Positions 17,622 to 26,613 of a stretch of DNA of 42,392 nt are shown here, in pieces. The stretch lies in contig NZ_BPQG01000055.1 of NCBI RefSeq assembly GCF_022179125.1, forward strand, positions 1 to 42,392, in the 5' to 3' direction. The DNA is from Methylobacterium cerastii. GTDB lineage: Bacteria; Pseudomonadota; Alphaproteobacteria; Rhizobiales; Beijerinckiaceae. The position numbers and the translations under genes were made by a program. Numbering within the stretch: position 1 is the stretch's first letter; each line of letters begins with the position of its first letter. Under the pieces are notes generated by a model. The model ran no database searches, had not been told where the DNA came from, and saw nothing but the letters and a program-made list of their open reading frames with translations.

Positions 17622-18635
17622 TCAGGGGGCGACGGTGAAGGTCGCCGACTTCGGCGGGATGCCGTCGCCGGAAACGGTGACCCGGTATCGGCCGGCCTGC
17701 CAGCCGTCCTTGAAGGTGACGGTGAAGCTGATCAAGTTCTTCGCGACGTCGTCGAGGACGACCTTGCTCTGGTAGAACGTGTCGTCCGCCTCGCCGCCCG
17801 CCGCCTTCAGCTTGGTCCAGTCCGCGACCAGGGTGGTGCCGGCCGGCACGCCGGACGGGGTGAACTGGAGCAGCACCGCCTCCTCGCCCGCCTTGAAGGT
17901 AGTCTTGGCCTCGCCGGCGTTCGAGGTTTTCAAGCGCAGGTCGACCACGTTCGCCTCGGGGCGGGCAAGGTCGAGGGCCTGCTCCTGGCCGGCGGGCGTC
18001 AGGCGCAGGCCCGTGAGCCGCCACATGTCGGCGTCGCGCACGGCCTTCACGAACACCTTGCCGTCTCCCTTCGGCCCGGTGGCGGTGAAAGTCAGGTCGG
18101 CGCTGCCGTCGCCCTTGCCGTCGTCGGTCTTGATCGAGCCGCCCGCGCTGCCGGCGGTGATCGGGGCGCCCAGGCGCTCGATCGCCTGCGGGCTGGCCTG
18201 CAGCCGCACTACCGCGAGCTTGTAGGGCTCGGACTCGTTCAGCAGGGTGCTGACGCCGAGGACGACGCCCAGGATCAGGAGGCCGAACAGGGCGAGCGAG
18301 CCGACCATCGCCACGACGCCCCAGATCGCCCATGTCCGCTGGACCCGCTGGAAATGCTCGACGCTGGTCCAGCGCCCGTTCCGCCACGCCCAGGCGCTGC
18401 CCTTCGCGCCGAGCACGAACGGCATCACGAAGCCGACGAACGGCGCGAACACCAGGAGCGCCAGGAAGGTGTTGTTGCCCAGGCCCCAGATCCAGTTGAG
18501 CAGGAAGGCGCCCCAGTTCCAGCGGTCGAGTTCCGGCGGGATCTCCCGCGGCAAGCCGAGTCCCGGGGCCGATCCGGGCAAAGGCGCGGCGGAACCGGGC
18601 GCGGGGGCAGCGGGGGGCAGGGTCGCGGTCGACAT
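17622..18635 (-). CDS. Coa1-like membrane protein
   Basis: A 337-residue protein with a proline-rich N-terminus, a tryptophan-rich segment (RWNWGAFLLNWIWGLGNN), and membrane segments at about residues 55-80 and 103-130. After the second membrane segment comes a stretch (about 133-175: SEPYKLAVVRLQASPQAIER) resembling the cytochrome oxidase assembly factor Coa1 domain. The last ~150 residues are probably beta-rich and exported, ending in VTVSGDGIPPKSATFTV. A Coa1 relationship suggests an assembly role, but bacterial proteins with this domain are not well characterised, and no oxidase gene is adjacent. It is a single gene. Confidence 0.72.
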   Translation of the reverse strand: MSTATLPPAAPAPGSAAPLPGSAPGLGLPREIPPELDRWNWGAFLLNWIWGLGNNTFLALLVFAPFVGFVMPFVLGAKGSAWAWRNGRWTSVEHFQRVQRTWAIWGVVAMVGSLALFGLLILGVVLGVSTLLNESEPYKLAVVRLQASPQAIERLGAPITAGSAGGSIKTDDGKGDGSADLTFTATGPKGDGKVFVKAVRDADMWRLTGLRLTPAGQEQALDLARPEANVVDLRLKTSNAGEAKTTFKAGEEAVLLQFTPSGVPAGTTLVADWTKLKAAGGEADDTFYQSKVVLDDVAKNLISFTVTFKDGWQAGRYRVTVSGDGIPPKSATFTVAP

Positions 18636-18845
18636 GGTCCAAGTCCGGGAGCTCGATCGAACGTGTCCGGCCCGCGCGCCCCGACGACCCGGGTGCGAGC
18701 TCAGGCCGCACCGTCCTGATAGCGGCCGATCGCGGGTCCCGCCCGGGGGAGGACTTGGCCCTCCGTCCCGCTTTCGTATCCGCGCGTCCCGAATCCCGGA
18801 ATTCGAGGCGCGCCCGGCGCCGTTCGGGCTCCCTATGCCCTCGTC

Positions 18846-20534
18846 TCAGGCGGCCCGCAGCGAGGCGAGCATGCGGCCCATCTCGGCGTCGAGGTGCTCG
18901 GACTGGCGCGACAGCTCGGTGGCCGAGATCAGCACCTGGGAGGCCGCCGCGCCGGTCTCGTCGGCCGCCGCCGCGAGTCCGCCGACGTTGGCCGTCACCG
19001 CCCCCGTCCCGGACGCCGCCTCGCTGACGTTGCGCACGATCTCCTGCGTCGCCGCGCCCTGCTCCTCCACCGCCGCAGCGATCGAGGCCGAAACCCCGGA
19101 GATCTCGCGGATCCGGCCGGCGATGGCGTCGATCGCCGCGACCGCCTGACGGGTCGAGGCCTGCATCCGCCCGATCTGGCCGCCGATCTCGTCGGTGGCC
19201 CGCGCCGTCTGCGCGGCGAGTTCCTTCACCTCCGTGGCCACCACCGCGAAGCCGCGGCCGGCTTCGCCCGCGCGCGCCGCCTCGATCGTGGCGTTCAGGG
19301 CCAGCAGGTTGGTCTGGCCGGCGATCGACGAGATCATCGCCACCACGTCGCCGATCCGGGACGCCGCCTCGCTCAGCTCCTGCACCACGGCCGCCGTCTG
19401 CGCGGCCTCGGCCACGGCACCCTGCGCCAGCGCCGACGAGCCGCCGACCTGCCGCCCGATCTCCAGCACCGACGCGCCGAGCTCCTCGGCGGCGGCCGCC
19501 ACGGTGTTGACGTTGGAGGCCGCCTCCTCGGCGGCCATCGCCACCGTCGTCGATTGCGAGGCCGTCTGCGTCGCGGTCGCGGTCATGCTCTGCGCCGTCG
19601 CCTGCAGCTCGGTCGCCGCCGCGGTCACGGTGGCGACGATGCCGCCCACCGAGCGCTCGAAGGTGTCGGCCATCTGGCGCATCGCGTCCTTGCGCTGCGC
19701 CTCGGCGCCGGCCCGCGCCAGGGCGGTGTCGGCCTCCAGCGCGCGCATCCGCAGCAGCGCGTCCTTGAACACCTGCACCGCGTCGGCGACGCGACCCATC
19801 TCGGTGCGGGTGCCCTGGAGCGGGATCGCCACGCCGAGGTCGCCCTCGGCCAGGGCCTGCATCGGCCGCACGACGCGGTCGATCCCGCGCCCGACGCCGA
19901 CGGTCAGCAGCACCGCCATCGCGACCGCGAGGGCCAGAGCCGCCCCGAGGGCGGCCACGATCCAGAACCGGGTGCGCTCGACGGAGACCACGGCGGCGGC
20001 CTCCGCCCGCGCCGCGCCCTCGGCGTTGAGCGCGATGATCTTCTCCAGCGTGATCGAGGCCTTGCGGCGGGTCTCGATCCCCTTCGACTGGTACACCGCC
20101 AGCGCCTCGGCCTTCTCGCCGGCGCGCGAGTGGGCGAGGATCGGGGCCTCGGTCGCCGTGAAGGCGCGCCAGTCCCGCACGAAGGCCTCGTAAAGCGCCC
20201 GCTCCTCGGGGGAGGTGATGTTGCGCGCGTAGGTCGCGATCGCCGCGTCGATCGTCTGGTTGCGCTGGGCGATGTCGGCATCGATCGCGGCCAGCGCCTT
20301 CGGCTCGGTCGTCAGCATGTGGCGCAGCAGGCTGGTGGTGTAGCGGCCGGTCAGGGCGTCGACGACGCCGGCATCCCGCACGCTCGGCAGCCAGTTCGTC
20401 TGCACGTCCACCAGCAGCCCGTTGACGCTCGAGACGCCGACGAGGCCGAGCATGCCGAGCCCGAGCAGGAACGCGGTCAACGTCGCGAAGGCGGCGACGA
20501 GCTTGGCACGGATCGAGAGGATTTTCAGCGACAC
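18846..20534 (-). CDS. Methyl-accepting chemotaxis protein (HAMP + MA domain)
   Basis: A 562-residue chemoreceptor. It has membrane segments at about residues 13-35 and 190-212 enclosing a mostly helical periplasmic sensor (four-helix-bundle type), a HAMP domain at about 213-265, and a signalling domain at about 290-560. The hairpin tip motif ([20 protein letters not shown]) is intact, so it can couple to CheA/CheW. No C-terminal CheR-binding pentapeptide is present. The GTG at 20534 has GGAG about 6 bases upstream. No che genes are adjacent. Its HAMP-linker region resembles that of the second chemoreceptor at the right edge ([14 protein letters not shown] versus AEAQRKAGMRQMAD). Confidence 0.93.
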   Translation of the reverse strand: MSLKILSIRAKLVAAFATLTAFLLGLGMLGLVGVSSVNGLLVDVQTNWLPSVRDAGVVDALTGRYTTSLLRHMLTTEPKALAAIDADIAQRNQTIDAAIATYARNITSPEERALYEAFVRDWRAFTATEAPILAHSRAGEKAEALAVYQSKGIETRRKASITLEKIIALNAEGAARAEAAAVVSVERTRFWIVAALGAALALAVAMAVLLTVGVGRGIDRVVRPMQALAEGDLGVAIPLQGTRTEMGRVADAVQVFKDALLRMRALEADTALARAGAEAQRKDAMRQMADTFERSVGGIVATVTAAATELQATAQSMTATATQTASQSTTVAMAAEEAASNVNTVAAAAEELGASVLEIGRQVGGSSALAQGAVAEAAQTAAVVQELSEAASRIGDVVAMISSIAGQTNLLALNATIEAARAGEAGRGFAVVATEVKELAAQTARATDEIGGQIGRMQASTRQAVAAIDAIAGRIREISGVSASIAAAVEEQGAATQEIVRNVSEAASGTGAVTANVGGLAAAADETGAAASQVLISATELSRQSEHLDAEMGRMLASLRAA

Positions 20535-20845
20535 GACGGACTCCGGGAATATTGTCTTCAGCGGATCATGCTCCCCCGAACATTGCCCTCCTCAGGTCTA
20601 GGGGCGCAGCGTTAACGAATACAAAAGTTCAACCGCAAACTGCAGCTGCGCCGCAGGGACGGGATTCCGCGCAGCGCCCGCCTCTAAGGTCGCGCCGTCG
20701 CCCCCGCAACGCCGCGCCGTGGGCCGGCCGGGTGACGAACGGCACGCGCAAAGCCCTCGCGCCTCCGCGCCGACCGCGGTAAGGGCAGGACGTCTAGTCC
20801 AAGACCTCCCACCCAAGACCTCCCGTCCTCGCGATCAGGCACTTC
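20535..20845. other. 311-bp divergent intergenic region
   Basis: No gene is visible. It lies between the divergent chemoreceptor and antiporter genes, so promoters for both are expected. An AT-richer patch lies at 20611-20640 (GTTAACGAATACAAAAGTTC). A direct repeat CCAAGACCTCCC occurs twice at 20799-20824 with a 14-bp period, about 30 bases before the antiporter ATG. Confidence 0.5.
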
Positions 20846-22876
20846 ATGGCGAGCCCGGCCGAACATGCGAGCTTCCTGCCGCCGGTGCTGACGTTCCTGT
20901 CGGCGGCGGTGATCGGCGTGCCGATCTTCCGGCTGCTGGGGCAGAGCGCGGTGCTCGGCTACCTCGTGGCCGGCGTTCTGATCGGCCCGTCCGGCCTGTC
21001 GCTGATCGCCGAGCCGGAGACGGCGGCGAGCGTCGCCGAGATCGGCGTGGTGCTGCTGCTGTTCATCGTCGGGCTGGAGCTGCATCTGTCGCAGCTCGTC
21101 TCGATGCGCCGCGACATCTTCGGGCTCGGCACGGCGCAGCTCGTCGTCTGCGCGATCGTGCTCGGGGGCCTCGGCGTGCTGTTCGGCGCGGCGCCCAGCG
21201 CCAGCGGGATCATCGGCATCACGCTCGCGCTCTCGGCCACCGCGGTGGCGCTGCAGCTGCTGGAGGAGCGCGGCGACCTCGGCACCGCCTACGGCAGCCG
21301 CGCCTTCGCGGTGCTGCTGTTCCAGGACATCGCGGTCGTCGGCATCCTCGCGGTGATGCCGCTGCTGGCGTCCGCCGGCGGCGGCAGCGGCGCGCCCTGG
21401 CTCGGGGACGCCGCACTCTCCACGGGCAAGGCGCTGGCGGCGATCGTCGCCGTCGTGCTCGTCGGCCGCTACGGCCTGAACCGGTTCTTCCGCCTGCTCG
21501 CCGCGAGCGGCGCCCGCGAGGTGATGACGGCGGCTGCACTCCTGGTGGTGCTCGGCACCGCGCTGCTGATGCAGGAGGTCGGCCTGTCGATGGCGATGGG
21601 CGCGTTCCTGGCCGGCATCCTGCTCTCGGAATCGAACTTCCGCCACCAGCTCGAGGCCGACATCGAGCCGTTCCGCGGCATGCTGCTCGGCCTGTTCTTC
21701 ATGAGCGTCGGCATGTCGATCGACGGGGAGCTGGTGCGCGCGGTCTGGCCGCTCCTGTTCGGGGCGACGCTGGCCGCGATCCTGGTCAAGGTCGCCCTCG
21801 TGGCCGGGCTGTTCCGCCTGTTCGGCTCGACCTGGCTCGACGCGGTGCGCGGCGCCGCGATCCTGGCGCCGGCCGGCGAGTTCGCCTTCGTGCTGCTGCC
21901 GCTCGCGGGCTCCCTGGGGCTCACCGACGCCACCGCGACGCGCTTCGCGGTGGCGCTGGCCGCGCTCACGATGCTGATCGGCCCGGTGGCGGCCAAGGGC
22001 CTCGACAAGGCCCTCGACGTCGTCCGCGCCCGCCGCGGCGGCGAGGCGCTGCCGGCGACGGACGTGGTCGAGAGCGCGGAGGCGCGCGTGCTGGTGATCG
22101 GCTTCGGCCGGTTCGGGCAGATCCTGACGCAGGTTCTGCTCGCCGAGGGCGTCGGCGTGACCGTGATCGACAAGGACGTGGAGCAGATCCGTTCGGCCTC
22201 GCGCTTCGGCTTCCGGATCTACTACGGCGACGGCACGCGCCTCGACGTGCTGCGCGCCGCCGGCATCGGCCGGGTCGACCTCGTCTGCCTGTGCCTCGAC
22301 GACGCGGAGGCGAGCCTGAAGATCGTCGACATCGTCCACGAGGAGTTCGAGTCGGTGCGCACCTACGTCCGCGCCTACGACCGGATGCACGCCGTGGAGC
22401 TGATGAACCGCGACGTGGACTACGTCGTCCGCGAGACCGCCGAATCCGCCCTCGCCTTCGGCCGCGCCACCCTGGAGGGCCTCGGGCTGTCCTCCGCCGA
22501 CGCCGCGGCGCGGGTCGAGGACGTCCGCAAGCGCGACGTCGCCCGCCTCGTGCTGCAGCAGGCCGGCGCGTTGCCCGAGGGCGGCGGCTGGATGCGCGGC
22601 ATCGGGGTGGCCGAGATGAAGCCCGAGCCGCTCACCGCCCCGCAGCGCCCCGCCCGCGCGCTCAGCGCCGAGACCCGCGACATCATCGGCAACGACCGCC
22701 GCGAAGCCGCCGGCCGCATGCTCGACCGCCCGCCGACGGAGACCGCCGAGGCCCGGGCCGAGCGCGAGGCCGAAGCCGAGGCGCAGGCCGAGGCCGACGC
22801 CCGCGCGGAGGCGGAGGCTCAGGCCGAACGCGCGCTCCGGACCCCGGCGATGGAGGTTCAGAACGGTGAGCGGTGA
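20846..22876 (+). CDS. CPA2-family K+/H+ antiporter with TrkA-N domain (KefB/KefC-like)
   Basis: A 676-residue protein. The first ~385 residues form a polytopic Na+/H+ exchanger domain with the conserved FQD (D161) and the KefB/C motif HQLEADIEPFRGML (about 267-280), followed by GLFFMSVGMSID. A Rossmann TrkA-N domain starts at about 413 (ARVLVIGFGRFGQ) and binds nucleotide in relatives. Such proteins export K+ in exchange for protons, often during electrophile stress. The C-terminal ~50 residues are an Ala/Glu-rich, probably coiled-coil, tail unlike E. coli KefC. The last 11 bases overlap the MATE gene start. No kefF/kefG-type ancillary gene is seen. Confidence 0.9.
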   Translation: MASPAEHASFLPPVLTFLSAAVIGVPIFRLLGQSAVLGYLVAGVLIGPSGLSLIAEPETAASVAEIGVVLLLFIVGLELHLSQLVSMRRDIFGLGTAQLVVCAIVLGGLGVLFGAAPSASGIIGITLALSATAVALQLLEERGDLGTAYGSRAFAVLLFQDIAVVGILAVMPLLASAGGGSGAPWLGDAALSTGKALAAIVAVVLVGRYGLNRFFRLLAASGAREVMTAAALLVVLGTALLMQEVGLSMAMGAFLAGILLSESNFRHQLEADIEPFRGMLLGLFFMSVGMSIDGELVRAVWPLLFGATLAAILVKVALVAGLFRLFGSTWLDAVRGAAILAPAGEFAFVLLPLAGSLGLTDATATRFAVALAALTMLIGPVAAKGLDKALDVVRARRGGEALPATDVVESAEARVLVIGFGRFGQILTQVLLAEGVGVTVIDKDVEQIRSASRFGFRIYYGDGTRLDVLRAAGIGRVDLVCLCLDDAEASLKIVDIVHEEFESVRTYVRAYDRMHAVELMNRDVDYVVRETAESALAFGRATLEGLGLSSADAAARVEDVRKRDVARLVLQQAGALPEGGGWMRGIGVAEMKPEPLTAPQRPARALSAETRDIIGNDRREAAGRMLDRPPTETAEARAEREAEAEAQAEADARAEAEAQAERALRTPAMEVQNGER

Positions 22877-24320
22877 GACCCTGGTCCCTCCCCCCTCCAC
22901 GGGGGAAGCGGGCCCGCCGGCACCCGAATCCGGGCGCTTCGTCACCGGCTCGATCTTGCGCCACGTGGTGGTGATGAGCGCGACCGGCTCGATCGGGCTG
23001 ATGGCGGTGTTCGTCGTCGACCTGTTATCGCTGCTCTACGTGTCGAAGCTCGGCGACACCAACCTCACCGCCGCGGTGGGCTTCGCCGCGATCGTCCAGT
23101 TCTTCGCCATCGCGATCAACATCGGGCTGATGATCGCCGCCGGCGCGCTGGTCAGCCGCGCGATCGGCGCTGGCGACGGCGCGGGCGCGCGGCGGATCGC
23201 GACCTCGGCGACGCTGCTCGGGATCGCGGCTTCCGCCCTCCTCGTCGCGCTCCTGCTGCCGCTCTCGGACCCACTGCTGCGGGCGATCGGGGCGGAGGGC
23301 GAGACGCTGCGGGTGGCCGAGCGCTTCCTCTGGATCGCCCTGCCCTCCAACGTGCTGATGGGCCCCGGCATGATGTTCTCGGGCCTGCTGCGGGCGGTGG
23401 GCGCGGCGCGCCAGGCGATGTTCGTGACGCTGGGCGGCGCACTGGTGACGGTGGGCCTCGATCCGCTGCTGATCTTCGGGGCCGGGCTCGGGGTCGACGG
23501 GGCGGCGATCACCACCTGCGTGGCGCGCGCCACCTTCGCGCTGGTCGGCTGGCACGGGGTGCGGCAGCACCGGATGCTCGCCGCCCCGCGCCTCGCCGAG
23601 ACGCTCGCCGACGCGTCGCTGGTGTTCAAGATCGCCTTGCCGGCGGTGCTCACCAACCTCGCGCCCTCGGTGGCCAGCGCCTTCCTCGCCCACGTGCTCG
23701 CCCGATACGGCGCGGTGGCGGTGGCGGCCAACGTGGTGATCGACCGCCTGACGCCGGTTGCTTTCGGCGGGCTGTTCGCGCTGTCGGGCTCGATCGGGCC
23801 GATCCTCGGACAGAACTGGGGCGCCGGCCGCTTCGACCGGATGCGCGGCGTGCTTCGCGACGGGGCGCTGGTCACGTTTCTCTACAGCGCGATCGTCTGG
23901 GCGGCCCTGGTGCTCGCCCGCGGCCCGCTGATGCGGCTGTTCGAACTCGACGGGGTGGCCGCCGACCTGTTCGGGTTCTTCTGCTTCGTCAGCGGCGGGG
24001 TGTGGTTCTTCAACGGGCTGCTGTTCCTCGCCAACGCCTCGTTCAACAACCTCGGCTTCCCGTTCCGCTCGACCCTGCTCAACTGGGGCCGGGCGACCCT
24101 GGGCACGATGCCGCCGGCGCTCGCGGGCGCCGCGTTGTACGGCCCGCGCGGCGTCCTCGCCGGCGTCGGAATCGGCTCCCTCGCCTTCGGCGTGGCCGGC
24201 ATCCTCATGGCCGTCCGCACCGTGACGCTGCTCGAGCGCGACGCCGTCGCGCCCGTGCGCGCGCCCGATCCCGAGGCGGCGATGGCCGCGGGGCCCGCGC
24301 AGGGCGGCGCGCTGGTCTAG
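22866..24320 (+). CDS. MATE family efflux transporter
   Basis: A 484-residue polytopic protein with two MatE repeats (about 35-195 and 255-415) and roughly twelve membrane segments. It should export cationic drugs or metabolites in exchange for Na+ or H+. Recognisable parts include GLMAVFVVDLLSLLYVSKLG near the start and the second-repeat segments PAVLTNLAPSVASAFLAH and SGSIGPILGQNWGAGRF. The GTG at 22866 overlaps the antiporter gene by 11 bases, which indicates translational coupling; the two are an operon. The shared operon may link efflux with K+/pH control, but this is inference. Confidence 0.92.
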   Translation: MSGETLVPPPSTGEAGPPAPESGRFVTGSILRHVVVMSATGSIGLMAVFVVDLLSLLYVSKLGDTNLTAAVGFAAIVQFFAIAINIGLMIAAGALVSRAIGAGDGAGARRIATSATLLGIAASALLVALLLPLSDPLLRAIGAEGETLRVAERFLWIALPSNVLMGPGMMFSGLLRAVGAARQAMFVTLGGALVTVGLDPLLIFGAGLGVDGAAITTCVARATFALVGWHGVRQHRMLAAPRLAETLADASLVFKIALPAVLTNLAPSVASAFLAHVLARYGAVAVAANVVIDRLTPVAFGGLFALSGSIGPILGQNWGAGRFDRMRGVLRDGALVTFLYSAIVWAALVLARGPLMRLFELDGVAADLFGFFCFVSGGVWFFNGLLFLANASFNNLGFPFRSTLLNWGRATLGTMPPALAGAALYGPRGVLAGVGIGSLAFGVAGILMAVRTVTLLERDAVAPVRAPDPEAAMAAGPAQGGALV

Positions 24321-24477
24321 TTTTCACGCGATCCGCGGTGGATGCGCGGCCCGATCGTCCCGCCCCGCGACCGGACCCCGCGCCGGCAACTGGTCAGCGG
24401 CGTCGATAAGGGTCTAGACTTCGTCCGCGCGGCCCGAAGTGGGATGTCGCGTGACGAACAGACCAAGGCCGTGCGCG

Positions 24478-25254
24478 ATGTTCAACCCGCTCGACATGCT
24501 TCAGGCCCAAAACGGCGCCGGGATGCAGAATGTCGCGCAGCAGTTCGGCCTCACCCCCGAGCAGACGCGCAGGGCCATGGAGGCCCTGATGCCGGCCTTC
24601 GCGCTGGGGCTGCAGCGCAGCGCCATGCCCGACCCGACCGGCCTGTCGCAGATGTTCGGGATGGGCGGTGCACGGCCCGCCGCGAGCCCGGCCGAAAGCA
24701 TGCTCGGGCAGATGTTCGGCTCGCCCGCCCTGACCCAGGCGATCCTGCAGCAGGCCTCGTCGGCGAGCGGCGTCGGCTCGCAGGTGCTGCGCCAGATGCT
24801 GCCGATGATGGCCGGCGCGGTGGTGGCGAGCATCGTCCACATGCTGCTGAACCAGCAGGCTCCGGAGGCCAAGGCGGCGCCCGCCCCGGCGCCCTCGCCC
24901 TTTGCGGTCGCACCGGGCTGGGCCGAGATGATGAAGGCCTTCGTGCCCGCCCAGGAGGCGACCAAACCGCAGCCGGCCAGACCTCAGCCGGCAAAGCCGC
25001 AGGCTGCCCGGGCCGCGCCGAAGCCGGAGGCCGACGCGACGCCCGGCATGTTCGAGCAGATGCTGAAGACCGGCGCCGAGGTCCAGGAGCAGAACGTGCG
25101 GGCGATGCAGGGTCTGTTCGAGGCGTTCTGGACCGAGGCCGATCCGGCCAAGGCGGGCGCAACGAAAGCCGGCGCCGACCTCAAAGCCCGGCACGCGCCC
25201 GAATCCCCGGACGCCTCGCACAGGCCGCGCAAGGGGCCGCCGGGCGCGCGGTGA
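24478..25254 (+). CDS. DUF937 domain protein
   Basis: A 258-residue cytosolic protein. Residues ~10-60 match the start of the DUF937 family (AGMQNVAQQFGLTPEQTRRA, LMPAFALGLQR), and a conserved hydrophobic segment lies at about 100-123 (VLRQMLPMMAGAVVASIVHM). The middle is Pro/Ala/Lys-rich (about 128-195), followed by a helical segment (MFEQMLKTGAEVQEQNVRAM) and a basic tail. Function is unknown; DUF937 proteins are sometimes linked to phasins or storage granules, which I cannot confirm here. The ATG at 24478 is chosen over the frame's earlier start at 24439 because conservation begins with MFNPLDML. Confidence 0.8.
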   Translation: MFNPLDMLQAQNGAGMQNVAQQFGLTPEQTRRAMEALMPAFALGLQRSAMPDPTGLSQMFGMGGARPAASPAESMLGQMFGSPALTQAILQQASSASGVGSQVLRQMLPMMAGAVVASIVHMLLNQQAPEAKAAPAPAPSPFAVAPGWAEMMKAFVPAQEATKPQPARPQPAKPQAARAAPKPEADATPGMFEQMLKTGAEVQEQNVRAMQGLFEAFWTEADPAKAGATKAGADLKARHAPESPDASHRPRKGPPGAR

Positions 25255-25353
25255 AGGCGGCATGAGAACATGGTCGAGCGCGATGGCTGCCGGCTCGCGT
25301 GAAGGCAATGCGCGTACACGGTGGCCGAGAGCGTTTTCGCGTCCCGGAGAGGC

Positions 25354-25563
25354 TCAGTTCTGGCTGATGGTGTTGCCGATGGTCGCGTAGACTTGGCCGA
25401 CCCTGGAGGCGTAGAGGCGGATGCTGCCGACCGCGACCAGGAAGACGAATCCGGCGATCAGGGCGTACTCGATGCTCGTCGCACCGCGCACGTCGGCGGC
25501 GAAGCGGCGTATCGGAGAGGCGGCCTCGGCCCTCTCCCGCATTTCGACGACCGGCCCCGACAT
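25354..25563 (-). CDS. Flp/Fap-type pilin precursor (class IVb)
   Basis: A 69-residue prepilin. The class IVb processing site is visible as RG|ATSIEYAL, followed by the hydrophobic N-terminal helix (IEYALIAGFVFLVAVGSIRL). The E+5 needed for assembly is present. The ATG at 25563 has AGGAAAG 9 bases upstream, which fixes the start. No tad/cpa secretion genes are in the window, so this pilin is an orphan here. It is probably a single-gene transcript with its promoter in the AT-richer stretch at 25620-25690. Confidence 0.9.
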   Translation of the reverse strand: MSGPVVEMRERAEAASPIRRFAADVRGATSIEYALIAGFVFLVAVGSIRLYASRVGQVYATIGNTISQN

Positions 25564-25899
25564 CGATGATCGCTTTCCTTCGCCGAACCGGCCTGACACG
25601 ATCCTAACGCACGCCACCTTGCCGATGTTTTAAACCCATCGCCGGCAACCGGCCTGAGCAAGATAAGATTTTAGGAATAAACGGCGAATGCCGCCGAGCG
25701 CGGAGCGTCCCCGAACGCCCTGCGGGTTCCGCTCTCTCACCATTCCGTCAGGTTCCTCCAGGTCGGCTCCCCCCATCACCGGACGCGTCGCGCGAAGCAC
25801 CACGAGGCTCCCTCTCCCGTACGGGAGAGGGTTGGAGTGAGGGGATGCTCTTGGATATCCGCCAAGCGCCGCACCGCGTCGTCAGGCGTCCCTGCCCGC
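25564..25899. other. 336-bp non-coding region upstream of the Flp pilin
   Basis: No gene is seen. It holds an AT-rich stretch (about 25620-25690) that is likely to contain the pilin promoter, a GCCGG/CCGGC dyad near 25644, and a perfect copy of the palindromic repeat at 25810-25831 near the DUF3072 stop. Confidence 0.55.
25810..25842. repeat. Palindromic repeat, perfect copy
   Basis: The arms CCCTCTCCCG and CGGGAGAGGG around a TA centre form a perfect 22-bp palindrome (25810-25831), followed by the flank GTTGGAGTGAGGGG. It lies about 60 bases beyond the stop codon of the DUF3072 gene. Confidence 0.88.
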
Positions 25900-26184
25900 T
25901 CAGCCGTGGCCGGCTTCCTTGCGCAGGGCGTCGATGCGCTTGGAGGCCTCGGCCTTGTCGAGGTCGGGATCGAACGCCTCGGGCTCCTTGGTCTCCTCGG
26001 ACAGGGTCTTGAGGTAGGAGGCCTGCGCGCCGGTCATCGGCTCGCCGCCGGTGGTCCACTGATCGGGATCCTTGATCTGGTTCGACACGTCTTTCGGGTC
26101 GGTCTTGGGGTTCTCGTTCGAGGCAGACTGGGTGTCAGCCTTGGGGCTGGACTTCGCATCGGACTTGGCGGCGGCCTTGGTCAT
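25900..26184 (-). CDS. DUF3072 domain protein
   Basis: A 94-residue protein whose second half matches the DUF3072 family: DPDQWTTGGEPMTGAQASYL followed by KAEASKRIDALRKEAGHG. The first 35 residues are a Lys/Ser/Asp-rich, probably disordered leader. Function is unknown. The ATG at 26184 opens the frame; no strong ribosome-binding site was found. It is a single gene. Confidence 0.88.
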   Translation of the reverse strand: MTKAAAKSDAKSSPKADTQSASNENPKTDPKDVSNQIKDPDQWTTGGEPMTGAQASYLKTLSEETKEPEAFDPDLDKAEASKRIDALRKEAGHG

Positions 26185-26613
26185 CGGGCACTCATGCGTT
26201 CTTGGAATGTTCCGTTAGAACGCAGCCCGGACCGCCACGGTTCCTCGCTGGCGGGAACCGCCTGGGGATAGGATGTCCGGCCCGCAGCTTTCCGCGCGAA
26301 GGCGTGTCGAGCGGGCGCATTTGGTCGGCCGGGCCCCATGCCGCGCATCATCGCGGTCGCCTCACGAAACAACCCGAACGCCGTGCGAGCTGTCGTGTTC
26401 ACACGTCTTCCGCAAATGGCCCCGGACGGATCGGTGGAGGCGCTGGCGCGGACCCCTCTCCCGAACGGAAGAGGGAACCCGCGCCTCACCGGCACGAGGG
26501 ATGAAGCGCGGGTGGGACGAGACGAAAACGGCGGCCCCATCGGACCGCCGTGCCTTCCCACTCAAGCCGCTCGCGCGTTTCTTCCCCTCGGGCCGCTCGA
26601 GCTTCTTCCCCGC
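26185..26613. other. 429-bp non-coding region between ilvE and DUF3072
   Basis: No supported gene. The region contains a degenerate copy of the palindromic repeat near 26453-26476. Near the ilvE stop there are near-repeats of CTCAAGCCGCTCG and CTCAAGCTGCTCG (about 26571-26635), the second overlapping the ilvE stop. Open frames crossing it translate the repeat and show no family resemblance. Confidence 0.55.
26453..26483. repeat. Palindromic repeat, degenerate copy
   Basis: Arms CCCCTCTCCCG and CGGAAGAGGG around an AA centre, followed by AACCCGCGCC, the same flank type as at 5738-5748. Confidence 0.75.

Noticed and set aside
16243-18711. 822-residue minus-strand frame crossing ispH and the Coa1-like gene
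   Set aside because: It runs through two real genes in another frame and across the repeat region between them; no motif supports it.
20684-22945. 753-residue open frame on the minus strand opposite the K+/H+ antiporter
   Set aside because: Composition is His/Arg/Glu/Gln-rich without domains, and the opposite strand encodes a convincing CPA2 antiporter.
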